Source: Paraconexibacter sp040581415 (lineage in GTDB: Bacteria > Actinomycetota > Thermoleophilia > Solirubrobacterales > Solirubrobacteraceae). Taken from it: a stretch of DNA of 64,000 nt. The notes under the pieces were generated by a model, which was given only the letters and a program-made list of their open reading frames with translations, did no database searches and was not told the origin of the DNA. The stretch is taken from contig NZ_CP114014.1 in NCBI RefSeq assembly GCF_040581415.1, positions 2,294,001-2,358,000 on the forward strand. The letters are read 5' to 3'. This document shows positions 1-7,704 of the stretch, in pieces (the stretch's first letter is position 1; every line of letters begins with the position of its first letter). The translations under genes were made by a program, and so were the position numbers.

Positions 1-1
1 G

Positions 2-499
2 ACCAAGGCGGCGGCCGACGCGGGCACGACCGACGACCTCGACAGCCTCGCGCGGTGGTTCGGTCGCCACGCGCGCCGGGCGGGAAGCGTGACCGCGACG
101 CGGGCGCTCGAGCAGCTGGTCACCGACGGCCTGCTCGCCCGCGACCCCAAGCTGCGCGTGACCACCGCCGGCGAGGCCGTCCTGCGCGACGTGCCGCCGG
201 GCGCCCCGAAGCCGGTGCTCGTGGCAGCGGGGTCCAAGCGACGCCGCGAGGACCCGGTCGAGCCGCTGCGGTTCGCCGGCGGCAGCGCGGCCGGCACCGT
301 GTGGGCCGGGGCGGTCGGAGCGGGCATGGCGGCCGTCTGGGTCTCGGGCTACGACAACGGCGTGAGCGGCTCCGACGGGGGCGGTTGGGGCTTCGGCGGC
401 GGGGACGGATCCGGCGGGGACGGCGGCGACGGCGGTGGGGGCGACGGCGGCGGCGGTTGCGGGGGAGGCGGCGGTGGGTGCGGTGGCGGCGGGAACTGA
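2..499 (+). CDS. C-terminal part of a Gly/Cys-tailed protein (5' truncated)
   Basis: The reading frame is open from the first bases of the window, so this is the 3' part of a longer gene. The visible part has a helical stretch (DSLARWFGRHARRAGSV), a wHTH-like segment (LVTDGLLARDPKLRVTTAGE) and a hydrophobic Gly/Ala segment (AAGTVWAGAVGAGMAAVWV). It ends in a roughly 45-residue tail made almost only of Gly with scattered Asp and two Cys. This build (membrane segment plus Gly/Cys low-complexity tail) resembles actinobacterial proteins carrying the TIGR04222 domain, but the diagnostic N-terminus is outside the window. Function is unknown. The tail is in frame with the rest, so it is not a shadow ORF. 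The GNAT gene follows after 14 bp. Confidence 0.7.
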   Translation, partial: TKAAADAGTTDDLDSLARWFGRHARRAGSVTATRALEQLVTDGLLARDPKLRVTTAGEAVLRDVPPGAPKPVLVAAGSKRRREDPVEPLRFAGGSAAGTVWAGAVGAGMAAVWVSGYDNGVSGSDGGGWGFGGGDGSGGDGGDGGGGDGGGGCGGGGGGCGGGGN

Positions 500-513
500 C
501 GCGGGGGGCCGAC

Positions 514-1050
514 GTGAGCACCACGGAGATCCGTCCCGCGACCGCCGGTGACGCGGCGGCGATCGACGCGGTCGTCGACGCGGGCTTTGCGTCCTACTCC
601 GTCTGGGCCCCGTCGGGCTGGCAGGCGCCCGGCGAGCACGCATCCGGGTGGGCGGCGCTGGCGGACGGCGCGAGCCCGGCCGACCGTGCGTGGGTGGCCG
701 TCACGGCCGGGGACCACAGCGTCGCCGGCGTCGCCGGCGTCGCTCGGACGGCGCTGAGGTCGAAGGCGATACCGCACGCGCCCGGCGGCGCGGTGATCCT
801 GCGGAACCTGTTCGTGGCGCGGGCCTGGTGGGGGACAGGGGTCGCGGACGCCCTCCTGGCCCACGCCCTCACCGCTGCGCGCGACGACGGCTATGGCGCG
901 GTCTGGCTCGCGACGCCCGCGGGTGCCGTGCAGGCCCGCCGCTTCTACGAGCGCAGCGGGTTCACGGAGCGCTCGCAGCACGACGACCGGCCCCTGGGCC
1001 TGCGGCTGGTGGTCTACGCGCGGGGGACGCACGAGCGGGCATCCACCTGA
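514..1050 (+). CDS. GNAT-family N-acetyltransferase
   Basis: A 178-residue protein from a GTG start; the longer upstream reading frame is the shadow of the preceding Gly-rich gene. The GNAT fold is shown by the N-terminal pattern EIRPATAGDAAAIDAVV, the acetyl-CoA-binding motif A region (LRNLFVARAWWGTGVADALL, where the usual Q/RGxGxG/A appears as WGTGVA) and the C-terminal ARRFYERSGF strand. The family transfers an acetyl group from acetyl-CoA to an amine; the substrate cannot be read from the sequence. The start was chosen because it begins the domain directly after the previous stop. A gene-free repeat region follows. Confidence 0.85.
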   Translation: MSTTEIRPATAGDAAAIDAVVDAGFASYSVWAPSGWQAPGEHASGWAALADGASPADRAWVAVTAGDHSVAGVAGVARTALRSKAIPHAPGGAVILRNLFVARAWWGTGVADALLAHALTAARDDGYGAVWLATPAGAVQARRFYERSGFTERSQHDDRPLGLRLVVYARGTHERAST

Positions 1051-1080
1051 GGTGGGCCAGCGTGTTCAGCGCCGACCGAA

Positions 1081-1382
1081 GGTGCATGTCGGACCACCGG
1101 GCTCGGAGCCGTGCGATCTGCCGGTGACCCGCCCCACCGGTGGGTGAATGTCGGTCCACCAGGCCCGGAGCCGTGTAATCCACCATTCACCGGTCCGGCC
1201 TGCGGAAATAGTCGGTCCACCCACCCCGTAGCCGCGTGACCGCCAAGTCCCCGTCCGATCCGCGGTGAATGTCGGTCCACCCGGCCCCGAGCCGTGCGAT
1301 CCGCCACCCACCGTCCGGCCGCGCGGTGAGTGCGGATCTGTCAGGCCCGGAGGCGTGCGATTCGCCAGTCACCCATGCGATT
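1081..1382. repeat. Five degenerate tandem copies of a ~60-bp unit
   Basis: The 408-bp stretch between the GNAT gene and tag has no convincing gene. Anchoring on GTCGGTCCACC, copies begin near 1081, 1143, 1204, 1264 and 1324, with periods of 62, 61, 60 and 60 bp. A rough consensus is GGTGAATGTCGGTCCACC, then AGGCCCGGAGCCGTGCGATC, then a CCA-CACC end. Copy 2 is bounded by GGTGAATG and CATTCACC, an exact inverted pair, so each unit could fold as a hairpin with a 33-bp interior. Copies 2 and 4 are best preserved and copy 3 is the most decayed. Minus-strand frames through the array give repetitive GSGPGGPTFT peptides without family resemblance, so I treat it as non-coding. Confidence 0.8.
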
Positions 1383-1458
1383 CCGCCCCTGGGACAGAAC
1401 TCGATGCCGTCCGCGTCGACAACCGCGCCCAGGGCCCCGCGGCCGACCAGCCGCCAGG

Positions 1459-2046
1459 TCAGCCCGGCCGCACCGCCGCCGCCTGCGCCGCCGCGACTGC
1501 GTCCCGCACCGGGCACGTCGCCAGGTGGTCGTTCACCAGGCCGCAGGCCTGCATCCCGGCGTACAGCGTCGTCGGGCCCAGGAAGCGGAACCCGTGGCGC
1601 TTGAGCTCCTTCGCCAGCGCCTTGGACTCCGGGACGTGCGCCGGCATGTCACCCGGAACGGCGGGGCCCGGATGCCCGACCGGGCGCTCGGGCCGGAAGG
1701 ACCAGAAGACCTCCGGCAGCGACTGGGGTCCGTCGCGCAGGCCCAGCGTCGCCCGGGCGTTGGCGATCGTCGCCTCGATCTTCGCCCGGTTGCGCACGAT
1801 GCCCGCGTCCTGGAGCAGGCGCTCGACGTCGTGCTCGTCGAACCGCGCGACGACCTCGGGGTCGAAGTCCGCGAACGCCGCGCGGAAGCCCGGCCGCTTG
1901 CGCAGGATGATCAGCCACGACAGCCCGGACTGGAAGGACTCGAGGCACAGTCGCTCGTAGAGCCCGCGCTCGTCGACCACCGGCCGGCCCCACTCGTCGT
2001 CGTGGTAGGCCTCGTACAGCTCGTTCCCGTCCCCGAAGCAGCGCAT
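1459..2046 (-). CDS. tag: DNA-3-methyladenine glycosylase I
   Basis: 195 residues, the usual length for Tag. The enzyme removes N3-methyladenine from alkylated DNA by hydrolysing the glycosidic bond, opening base excision repair in the cytoplasm. Family signatures are the N-terminal YHDDEWG, the core LSWLIILRKRPGFRAAF, and the zinc ligands: an N-terminal Cys (MRC) and His (YHDDEW) with the C-terminal His and Cys in NDHLATCP. The start ATG places the first Cys ligand at residue 3 as in other Tag proteins. It is transcribed in the same direction as the secreted-protein gene 54 bp upstream. The family assignment is secure. Confidence 0.95.
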   Translation of the reverse strand: MRCFGDGNELYEAYHDDEWGRPVVDERGLYERLCLESFQSGLSWLIILRKRPGFRAAFADFDPEVVARFDEHDVERLLQDAGIVRNRAKIEATIANARATLGLRDGPQSLPEVFWSFRPERPVGHPGPAVPGDMPAHVPESKALAKELKRHGFRFLGPTTLYAGMQACGLVNDHLATCPVRDAVAAAQAAAVRPG

Positions 2047-2100
2047 GCGGCGGCGGACGATGGCGGACGCGGCGGACGGCCCCGCCGCCCCCCGTCCGTG

Positions 2101-2835
2101 TCAGACGGTCTTGGACCGCTTCGTCCCGCCGTTGACCCAGGAGACCCTGCGCCCCCTGACCGACAACGACGCCAGGGGCAGCGCGCCGACCGTCGCACCG
2201 CGGTCGACGACCCTGAGCCCGCCCGGCCCGGGGACCGAGACCACGAGCCGCGCGCCCGTGACGCTCCCGCAGGCGTTGGGACGGTAGATCCCCGCCACCA
2301 CGCCGGCCGGGCTGATCACGAACCGCGCCGGGTCGTAGTAGGACGCCCGATCGCCGCTGCCCGCGCCGTCGACGCAGATGTCGCCCTCGGCGGTCGGCTG
2401 GCTGTACAGGTTGCGCGTCCTTCCCGTGCGCAGGTCCCAGACCTGCTTGGACAGCTTCCCGAGGCTCGCGATGCCGCCGTCGGCGTAGGTCGTGGTGATC
2501 AGGTACCGCCCCGCGTGCTTGCCGACCGCGAACCGGGCGGTCGCCCCGGTGTCCAGGTCGATGTCGCCCTTGCGTCCGAGCTCGAAGACCCGCCCCCGCG
2601 GCGCCGCGCAGCCGTAGTAGACCCGCACGTCCGCTCGCTTCGTCTTCACGGCCCGGAAGCCGACGCGGATCGCCGTCGACCCCACGGCGAGGTTCCGGCC
2701 GCCGAGCTGATCGCAGCGCGCGGGCGCCGCAGCCTGGGCCGACGCGCTCAGCGCACCGCCACCGGCGCCGCCCCCAAGTACAGCAAGCAGCACCACGGTG
2801 GTCACGGAGTTCAGGCACGGCATGGGTGCGGGCAT
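2101..2835 (-). CDS. Secreted protein of unknown function
   Basis: The start at 2835 is chosen because a GAGGA ribosome-binding site lies about 8 nt before it; an upstream in-frame ATG at 2895 lacks one. The protein is about 244 residues and opens with a signal-peptide-like sequence (PCLNSVTTVVLLAVLGGGAG, then ALSASAQAAAPA), so it is probably exported. The mature part is rich in beta-type sequence, ends in a basic segment (NGGTKRSKTV) and contains four Cys that could pair after export. No catalytic motif was recognised. It lies upstream of tag on the same strand; no functional link is evident. Confidence 0.75.
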   Translation of the reverse strand: MPAPMPCLNSVTTVVLLAVLGGGAGGGALSASAQAAAPARCDQLGGRNLAVGSTAIRVGFRAVKTKRADVRVYYGCAAPRGRVFELGRKGDIDLDTGATARFAVGKHAGRYLITTTYADGGIASLGKLSKQVWDLRTGRTRNLYSQPTAEGDICVDGAGSGDRASYYDPARFVISPAGVVAGIYRPNACGSVTGARLVVSVPGPGGLRVVDRGATVGALPLASLSVRGRRVSWVNGGTKRSKTV

Positions 2836-2937
2836 CGCGGTCCTCGGGTCGTCGGTCGGCGCAGCGTAGAACCCGCAACGTCGGCCGCACGGCAAAGTGC
2901 CGCGAACCCGGTCAGATGACGCAGACCCGCCGGCCGA

Positions 2938-2957
2938 CCGGCCGACCGCTCGGCCGG
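2938..2957 (-). terminator. Hairpin after the flippase gene
   Basis: A perfect 8-bp stem, CCGGCCGA at 2938-2945 and TCGGCCGG at 2950-2957, with a 4-nt loop. It begins 2 bp past the flippase stop on the minus strand. There is no T tract, as is common in high-GC genomes, so terminator function is inferred from position. Confidence 0.5.
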
Positions 2958-2958
2958 G

Positions 2959-4320
2959 TCAGTCCATCAGCGGCGGCGGATCCGGCAGCGGCGCGACCCG
3001 GGCCGCGGGCTGCCCGGCCCGGTAGACCCACACCAGCGCGGCGCACAGCAGCGCGCAGGAGCCCGCGTAGCCGACCTCGGCCCGCAGCAGCGCCTCGTCG
3101 ATCACGCCGACCGCCATCCACGCGACGAACACGACGGCCGACGCCGCCCATGCCACGGCCGCCAGCGACGCCTGACCCCGCGCCAGCGCGGCCTGGTTGA
3201 GCGTCCCTGCCGTCAGGTGCAGTCCCATCGCGACGCCGATCAGCGCGAGCCCCCAGCGCGAGTAGGTCCCCTCGACCGGGTAGAGCACGTCCATCGCGAA
3301 CGGCCCCACGGCGAGCAGGCCCAGCGCGACAGCGCCCGCGAACGCCGCGATCGCCAGGACCGTCGTCCGGATCGCCTTGGCGAACGCCGCGCTGCCCTCG
3401 GTCGCCTCCAGGCCCGCGAGATGGGGGAGGAGCGACGTCTGGATCGACTGGAAGAGCTGCAGCGGCGACCGCGTGATGAGGAACGCGCCGAAGACGACCG
3501 CGAACTCGGCGCCGCGAGGCGCGAACAACGGCCCGGCGTTCAGGAGCGTCTGCTCCGCGAGCTGCACCACCGCGACGGAGCCGGCGAACGTCGCACCCTC
3601 GCGAGCGGCGCCCGCAGCCCGGTCGACCGGCTCGCGCGGCGTCCCGTCCCCGTCGGCCGACGACGGGCCGTAGCGCCGTACGGCGAGCGGGATGACCGCC
3701 AGTGACGCGAGGGGCGCCGCGGCGATCCCGAGCGCGACCGCGGTCTGCCCGGACGTCAGCCCGACCGCCACCGCCACCGGGAAGCAGAACCGCGCCACCG
3801 ACTCGAAGAACACGAGTCCGCCGTACAGCGCGAACCACTGGTGCCCGGCGAAGTAGCCCCGCGCGAAGTACGACGCCGCGTAGGCCAGCGCGGCCACGAT
3901 CAGGATCCAGAACAGCGCGTCCTCGCCGTCGAACGCGTCGATCAGGCGGCCCTTGAAGGCGAACGCCACCACCAGGAAGGCGAGCGCGAACCCCGCCTGG
4001 ATCCGGGCCGCGTCCCGGAGCGGGTGACCGCCGGCGTGCCCCTGCGCGCGCCGCGTCGCGATCGACCGCGACAGCAGCTGCTCCACCGGCCGGTAGATCA
4101 CCGAGATGGTGATGAACAGGATCGTCCACAGCAGGTTGATCCCGCCGAGGGCGTCGTCGTCGTCCAGCGCGTGGCTGGCGACCGAGAAGTAGGCGAAGGT
4201 GAAGAGGCCGGTGGACGCGATCCCGATCGACAGGATCTTCGCCCCGCTGCCGTACGACTTGGACGCGGGGCCCGCGGGTGGGCGGGCCGTCGTCTCGCGG
4301 GCCGGGCTGTCAGCCGCCAA
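2959..4320 (-). CDS. Polysaccharide flippase-like membrane protein (MOP superfamily)
   Basis: 453 residues with about 12 to 14 hydrophobic segments spread over the whole length, starting with ILSIGIASTGLFTFAYFSVA. The layout matches Wzx/MATE-type exporters that flip lipid-linked oligosaccharides across the membrane. The short segment LTAGTLNQAALARGQASLA and the early cytoplasmic loop RPVEQLLSRSIATRRAQGHA fit this group. It overlaps the preceding methyltransferase gene by 11 bp and follows it and a GT2 gene, so the three form an operon for making and exporting a lipid-linked glycan. The substrate is unknown. A MurJ role is less likely because murJ normally lies elsewhere and the context is a glycan locus. 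Confidence 0.8.
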   Translation of the reverse strand: MAADSPARETTARPPAGPASKSYGSGAKILSIGIASTGLFTFAYFSVASHALDDDDALGGINLLWTILFITISVIYRPVEQLLSRSIATRRAQGHAGGHPLRDAARIQAGFALAFLVVAFAFKGRLIDAFDGEDALFWILIVAALAYAASYFARGYFAGHQWFALYGGLVFFESVARFCFPVAVAVGLTSGQTAVALGIAAAPLASLAVIPLAVRRYGPSSADGDGTPREPVDRAAGAAREGATFAGSVAVVQLAEQTLLNAGPLFAPRGAEFAVVFGAFLITRSPLQLFQSIQTSLLPHLAGLEATEGSAAFAKAIRTTVLAIAAFAGAVALGLLAVGPFAMDVLYPVEGTYSRWGLALIGVAMGLHLTAGTLNQAALARGQASLAAVAWAASAVVFVAWMAVGVIDEALLRAEVGYAGSCALLCAALVWVYRAGQPAARVAPLPDPPPLMD

Positions 4321-4948
4321 GGCGGACGAGCAGCATCGTCCACGGGAACGGCGAACGGGCCTGGGTGACCTCGCCGTGCTGCGAGAGCAGCTGCACGAAC
4401 GACTTCTTCGACCAGTGGTTGATGTGACCCGGCGTGTTGCCGAGCTCCTTCCAGTACGCGCCGCGGGCCATGTTCAGGCCGCGCCAGAGCGGCTCGCGGG
4501 GGACGCTCACGAGCAGCCACTTCGACGCGACGCGTGCCATCTCGGCGACCGTGTCGGCCGGGTCCGGCACGTGCTCGAGGACCTCGATCGCCGTCGCGAC
4601 GTCGAACTCGTCGTCCGCGAACGGCAGGCCCTTCTGCGAGACGTCCATGATCTTGTACTCGAGGTTGTCGGCCTGGCGCTGGGCCCAGCCGGCCTGGATC
4701 GACTCCTCCTCGAGGTCGAGCCCGACGACCCGCGCAGGCGCGATCTGCTGCGCCCACTCGTGAATCAGGACGCCCTCGCCGCAGCCGACGTCGAGCAGCG
4801 ACGTGGGGGCGGACAGCGTGAAGAGCTCGGCCAGCGTCGCCTCGAAGTTCTTCATGAGGCGCTTGACGACCGGGTTGGACGACCCGTACTTGTCGTAGGT
4901 GTTGCCGGTGACGACGCCCGAGTCGTCGACGGTCACGTCAGGGCTCAT
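4310..4948 (-). CDS. Class I SAM-dependent methyltransferase
   Basis: 212 residues. The S-adenosylmethionine-binding motif I is LLDVGCGEGVLIHEWA, followed by the acidic end of strand 2 (VVGLDLEEES), the motif II/III region (FDVATAIEVLEHVPDP) and a loop with a conserved His pair (GHINHW). This matches Methyltransf_11/23-type enzymes that methylate sugars or lipids in glycan loci. The ATG overlaps the stop of the GT2 gene as ATGA, which argues for translational coupling and fixes the start; the much longer open frame upstream is a shadow of the GT2 gene. The likely substrate is the lipid-linked glycan made by its neighbours, which is inference. Confidence 0.85.
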   Translation of the reverse strand: MSPDVTVDDSGVVTGNTYDKYGSSNPVVKRLMKNFEATLAELFTLSAPTSLLDVGCGEGVLIHEWAQQIAPARVVGLDLEEESIQAGWAQRQADNLEYKIMDVSQKGLPFADDEFDVATAIEVLEHVPDPADTVAEMARVASKWLLVSVPREPLWRGLNMARGAYWKELGNTPGHINHWSKKSFVQLLSQHGEVTQARSPFPWTMLLVRLGG

Positions 4949-6009
4949 ACGGCAGCCTCCTGGGGGTCGGAAGTGTGGTCGTCGCCCGCGCGGTGGCCGG
5001 CGCCGGCCCCGGTCGTCGGCGGCTGCCCGGTCGGCTTGGCACCGGGCTCGTAGTGGGACGGCGGCACGTTCAGCTCGAGCTCGATGCGGCGCACGCGCTC
5101 GAAGATCCGCTGGGACATGATCCGCTGGCTGGCCAGCAGGTCGCCGAGGATGCCGATCGCGAACAGCACCACCGCGGAGTTGAAGAGCACCGCGCCGAAG
5201 ATCAGCGACTGCACGTGGCCCGCGCCCTCGTCCGTCGCGTACGCGTAGACGAACCGCGTGAACGGGATCAGCGACAGCGCGAAGAGCGTCAGCGACAGGC
5301 CGAGGAACACGCGCAGCGGCTCGTACTGCGCGTAGATGCGCGAGATCGCGACGGCGTTGCGGCGGACGTAGGCGCCCATCGACGGGAACAGCCGCGACTC
5401 GCGCGTCTTGGGGTTCGTCCGGATGGGGACGTGGGCCGTGGCGACGAGCAGCTTGCCGGCCTGGATGATCGTCTCGAGCGTGTAGGTGTACTTCGAGACG
5501 ACCGCCATCTGGATCGCGGCCTCGCGGTTGTAGGCGCGGAAGCCGGACGTCGTGTCGGGGACCTCGGTGTCGGACGCGCGCCGAACGACCCACGAGCCGA
5601 GCTTCTGCAGCCGCTTCTTCAGCGGAGAGAAGTGCTCGATGTTGTCGGTCTCGCGGTCGCCGACGACCATGTCGGCCTTGCCCTCGAGGATCGGGACGGT
5701 GAGCGCCGGGATGTCGAGCGCCGAGTACTGGTTGTCGGCGTCCGTGTTGACGATCACGTCGGCGCCGAGCTTCAGGCAGGCGTCGAGGCCGGCCTGGAAT
5801 CCGGCGGCCAGGCCCTTGTTGTTCGTCAGCTTGACGATGTGGTCGACACCGCCCTCGCGGGCGACCTCCAGCGTCCGGTCCACGGAGCCGTCGTCGATGA
5901 TCAACCACTCGACGACGTCGAAGCCCGCGACGACCCGGGGCAGGTCGGCGAGCGTCGCCGGGAGCTGCTCCTCCTCGTTGAAACACGGGATCTGGATGAT
6001 GAGCTTCAT
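4945..6009 (-). CDS. Family 2 glycosyltransferase with C-terminal membrane anchor (DPM1/ArnC-like)
   Basis: 354 residues. The N-terminal GT-A fold opens with KLIIQIPCFNEEEQLPATL, has the nucleotide-binding IDDGSVDRT and the metal-binding DADNQYSALD, and carries the acceptor-loop motif DTTSGFRAYNREAA. Two hydrophobic segments near residues 230-255 and 265-295 anchor it in the membrane, and a hydrophilic Pro/Gly/His-rich tail follows. This architecture is typical of enzymes that load a sugar from NDP- or GDP-sugar onto polyprenyl phosphate; the product can be used by the GT39-type enzymes encoded divergently. It is first in a three-gene minus-strand operon. Sugar and lipid specificity cannot be read. 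Confidence 0.88.
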   Translation of the reverse strand: MKLIIQIPCFNEEEQLPATLADLPRVVAGFDVVEWLIIDDGSVDRTLEVAREGGVDHIVKLTNNKGLAAGFQAGLDACLKLGADVIVNTDADNQYSALDIPALTVPILEGKADMVVGDRETDNIEHFSPLKKRLQKLGSWVVRRASDTEVPDTTSGFRAYNREAAIQMAVVSKYTYTLETIIQAGKLLVATAHVPIRTNPKTRESRLFPSMGAYVRRNAVAISRIYAQYEPLRVFLGLSLTLFALSLIPFTRFVYAYATDEGAGHVQSLIFGAVLFNSAVVLFAIGILGDLLASQRIMSQRIFERVRRIELELNVPPSHYEPGAKPTGQPPTTGAGAGHRAGDDHTSDPQEAAV

Positions 6010-6093
6010 GGCAAAGGGCGACGCGGTCAGGGCTCGTGTTCGGGACGCTGCGGGGGCTGACCGGTGCGGGCGCGTGTCCGGCGAAAGGTGCCG

Positions 6094-6099
6094 TACACT
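6094..6099 (+). promoter_or_regulatory. Candidate -10 box TACACT for the GT-C gene
   Basis: TACACT in the 155-bp gap between the divergent glycosylation operons, with the ATG at 6165. Transcription from it would give a leader of about 55 to 60 nt. There is no clear -35 element. Confidence 0.4.
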
Positions 6100-6164
6100 C
6101 GTGCCAGTATCCCAGAGCCTTGCCCGCGGCGTCAGCCCGGCAGCGGCGTCTGGGACCTTTTTTC

Positions 6165-7700
6165 ATGGAGAACGCGACGCTCACCCCGCGGCGGCAGGGC
6201 CCAGAGGTCCAGCCGCCGACGGCCGGTCCGCTGCGCGCACGGCTCTCGTGGCCGGCGGCGGCGTTCGCCGTGCTCTGCGGGATCACGGTCTGGATCTTCG
6301 TCGCCTACCCGACGTATCCGAACTACGACTCGGTGTACTCGCTGATCTGGGGTCGCGAGCTGCTGAACGGCACGACGCCGTCGTTCGAGGCCTACCGGGC
6401 GCCCACCGAGCACCCGCTCGCGATCGCGTTCGGCGCGGCGCTCGCGCTGCTGGGGGAGCCCGCGGACCGGGTGATGCTGGCGTTCACCCTGCTGTCGTTC
6501 CTCGGGCTCGTGGCCGGCCTCTACCGCCTGGGCCGCACCGCGTTCTCGCCGGTCATCGGCGCCGTCGCCGCCGCCATCCTCTGCACGCGGCTGGACTTCC
6601 CGTTCCTCGCGCTGCGGGGCTACATCGACGTCACCTACCTGGCCTTCGTCGTGTGGGCTGCCGCGCTCGAGTACGAGCGCCCGCGCACCGGGTACCGCGT
6701 CCCGCTGCTGCTCGCCGGCGCGGCCCTGATGCGCCCCGAGGCGTGGCTGCTCGCCGGCCTCTACTTCCTGTGGGCGGCGTGGCCCCACCGCCGCGCGCTC
6801 GTCTGCGGGCGAGTCCTGAAGCTGCTGGCCCTCGGGGTCCTCGGACCCGTGCTCTGGGTGGCGACGGACTTCACCGTGACCGGTGAGCCGCTGTTCTCGC
6901 TCACGCACACCAGCAGCCTGGCCGACGAGCTCGGACGTGACCGTCCCCCGAGCGAGATCCCGCAGCTGACCCTGAGCTACCTGCGGCAGCTGGCGTCGCC
7001 GACCGTCTTCGCCATCGGCGTCGGCGGGCTCATCGCCGCGGTCCTCGCGGCGCCGCGGCGCATCGCCGCGCCCATGGCGCTGCTCGTGATCGGGGTCGGG
7101 ACGTTCTTCATGATCGGCGTCGCCGGCCTGTCCGTGATCGACCGCTACCTGCTCGTCGCGTCCGTCGTGATCATGCTGTTCGCCGCGGTGGCGATCGCCG
7201 GGGCGTCGCTGCTGAACCCGGGCCGCGTTCGCACCGCGGCGGTCGTCGCCGGTGTCCTGCTCGCCGCGCTCGCGGGCTACAAGACGAACTGGCACGTGAA
7301 CCGGACCGACCCGTTCTCCGAACTGAACTTCCGTGGGGCCGTGCACGCCAAGCTCGTCGACATCCTCGAGAACCCGAAGGTGGTGGCCGGCCTGAAGTGC
7401 GGGCCGCTCTCGACACCCAGCCACAAGCTGATCCCCGAGGTCCGCTGGATCGCCGACCTGCCCGAGGACAAGGTCTTGGCCCGGACCGACCCCGAGCACA
7501 GCGCGGTCGACAAGGGCGTCCCGGGCATCACGTCGGACAAGGCCACTGCCACGGGCCTCGCGCTGCTGGTCACCACGCGGGCGACCCTGCTGCGGCAGGC
7601 GGTCGTGGAGGACAACGACACGCCGCTGGACAACATCCCGCCGGACGGCATGCGCCGCCTCGCCTTCAACGGCACCTACGCCGTCTACACGAGCTGCTAG
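6165..7700 (+). CDS. Multi-pass GT-C-type glycosyltransferase-like membrane protein
   Basis: 511 residues from an ATG after a T run; the longer upstream frame has no support. The protein has about 10 to 12 transmembrane helices, and the first external loop, after TM1 (AAAFAVLCGITVWIFVAYPT), contains a short acidic stretch near PNYDSVYSLIWGRELL, where GT39-like enzymes place catalytic acids. A soluble C-terminal domain of about 130 residues with three Cys follows the last helix. It is 4 bp from the next GT39-like gene, so both are probably cotranscribed. It likely uses a polyprenyl-phosphate sugar donor outside the membrane. The family match is weaker than for its neighbour. Confidence 0.72.
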   Translation: MENATLTPRRQGPEVQPPTAGPLRARLSWPAAAFAVLCGITVWIFVAYPTYPNYDSVYSLIWGRELLNGTTPSFEAYRAPTEHPLAIAFGAALALLGEPADRVMLAFTLLSFLGLVAGLYRLGRTAFSPVIGAVAAAILCTRLDFPFLALRGYIDVTYLAFVVWAAALEYERPRTGYRVPLLLAGAALMRPEAWLLAGLYFLWAAWPHRRALVCGRVLKLLALGVLGPVLWVATDFTVTGEPLFSLTHTSSLADELGRDRPPSEIPQLTLSYLRQLASPTVFAIGVGGLIAAVLAAPRRIAAPMALLVIGVGTFFMIGVAGLSVIDRYLLVASVVIMLFAAVAIAGASLLNPGRVRTAAVVAGVLLAALAGYKTNWHVNRTDPFSELNFRGAVHAKLVDILENPKVVAGLKCGPLSTPSHKLIPEVRWIADLPEDKVLARTDPEHSAVDKGVPGITSDKATATGLALLVTTRATLLRQAVVEDNDTPLDNIPPDGMRRLAFNGTYAVYTSC

Positions 7701-7704
7701 CTGC

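Noticed and set aside
55..510. Long Arg-rich frame overlapping the Gly-rich gene end
   Set aside because: It is the alternate frame of the Gly/Cys tail; the real GNAT start is the GTG at 514.
1014..1311. Minus-strand ORFs with repeated GSGPGGPTFT peptides
   Set aside because: They read through the tandem DNA repeat; no start signal or family resemblance, so the repeat is treated as DNA, not protein.
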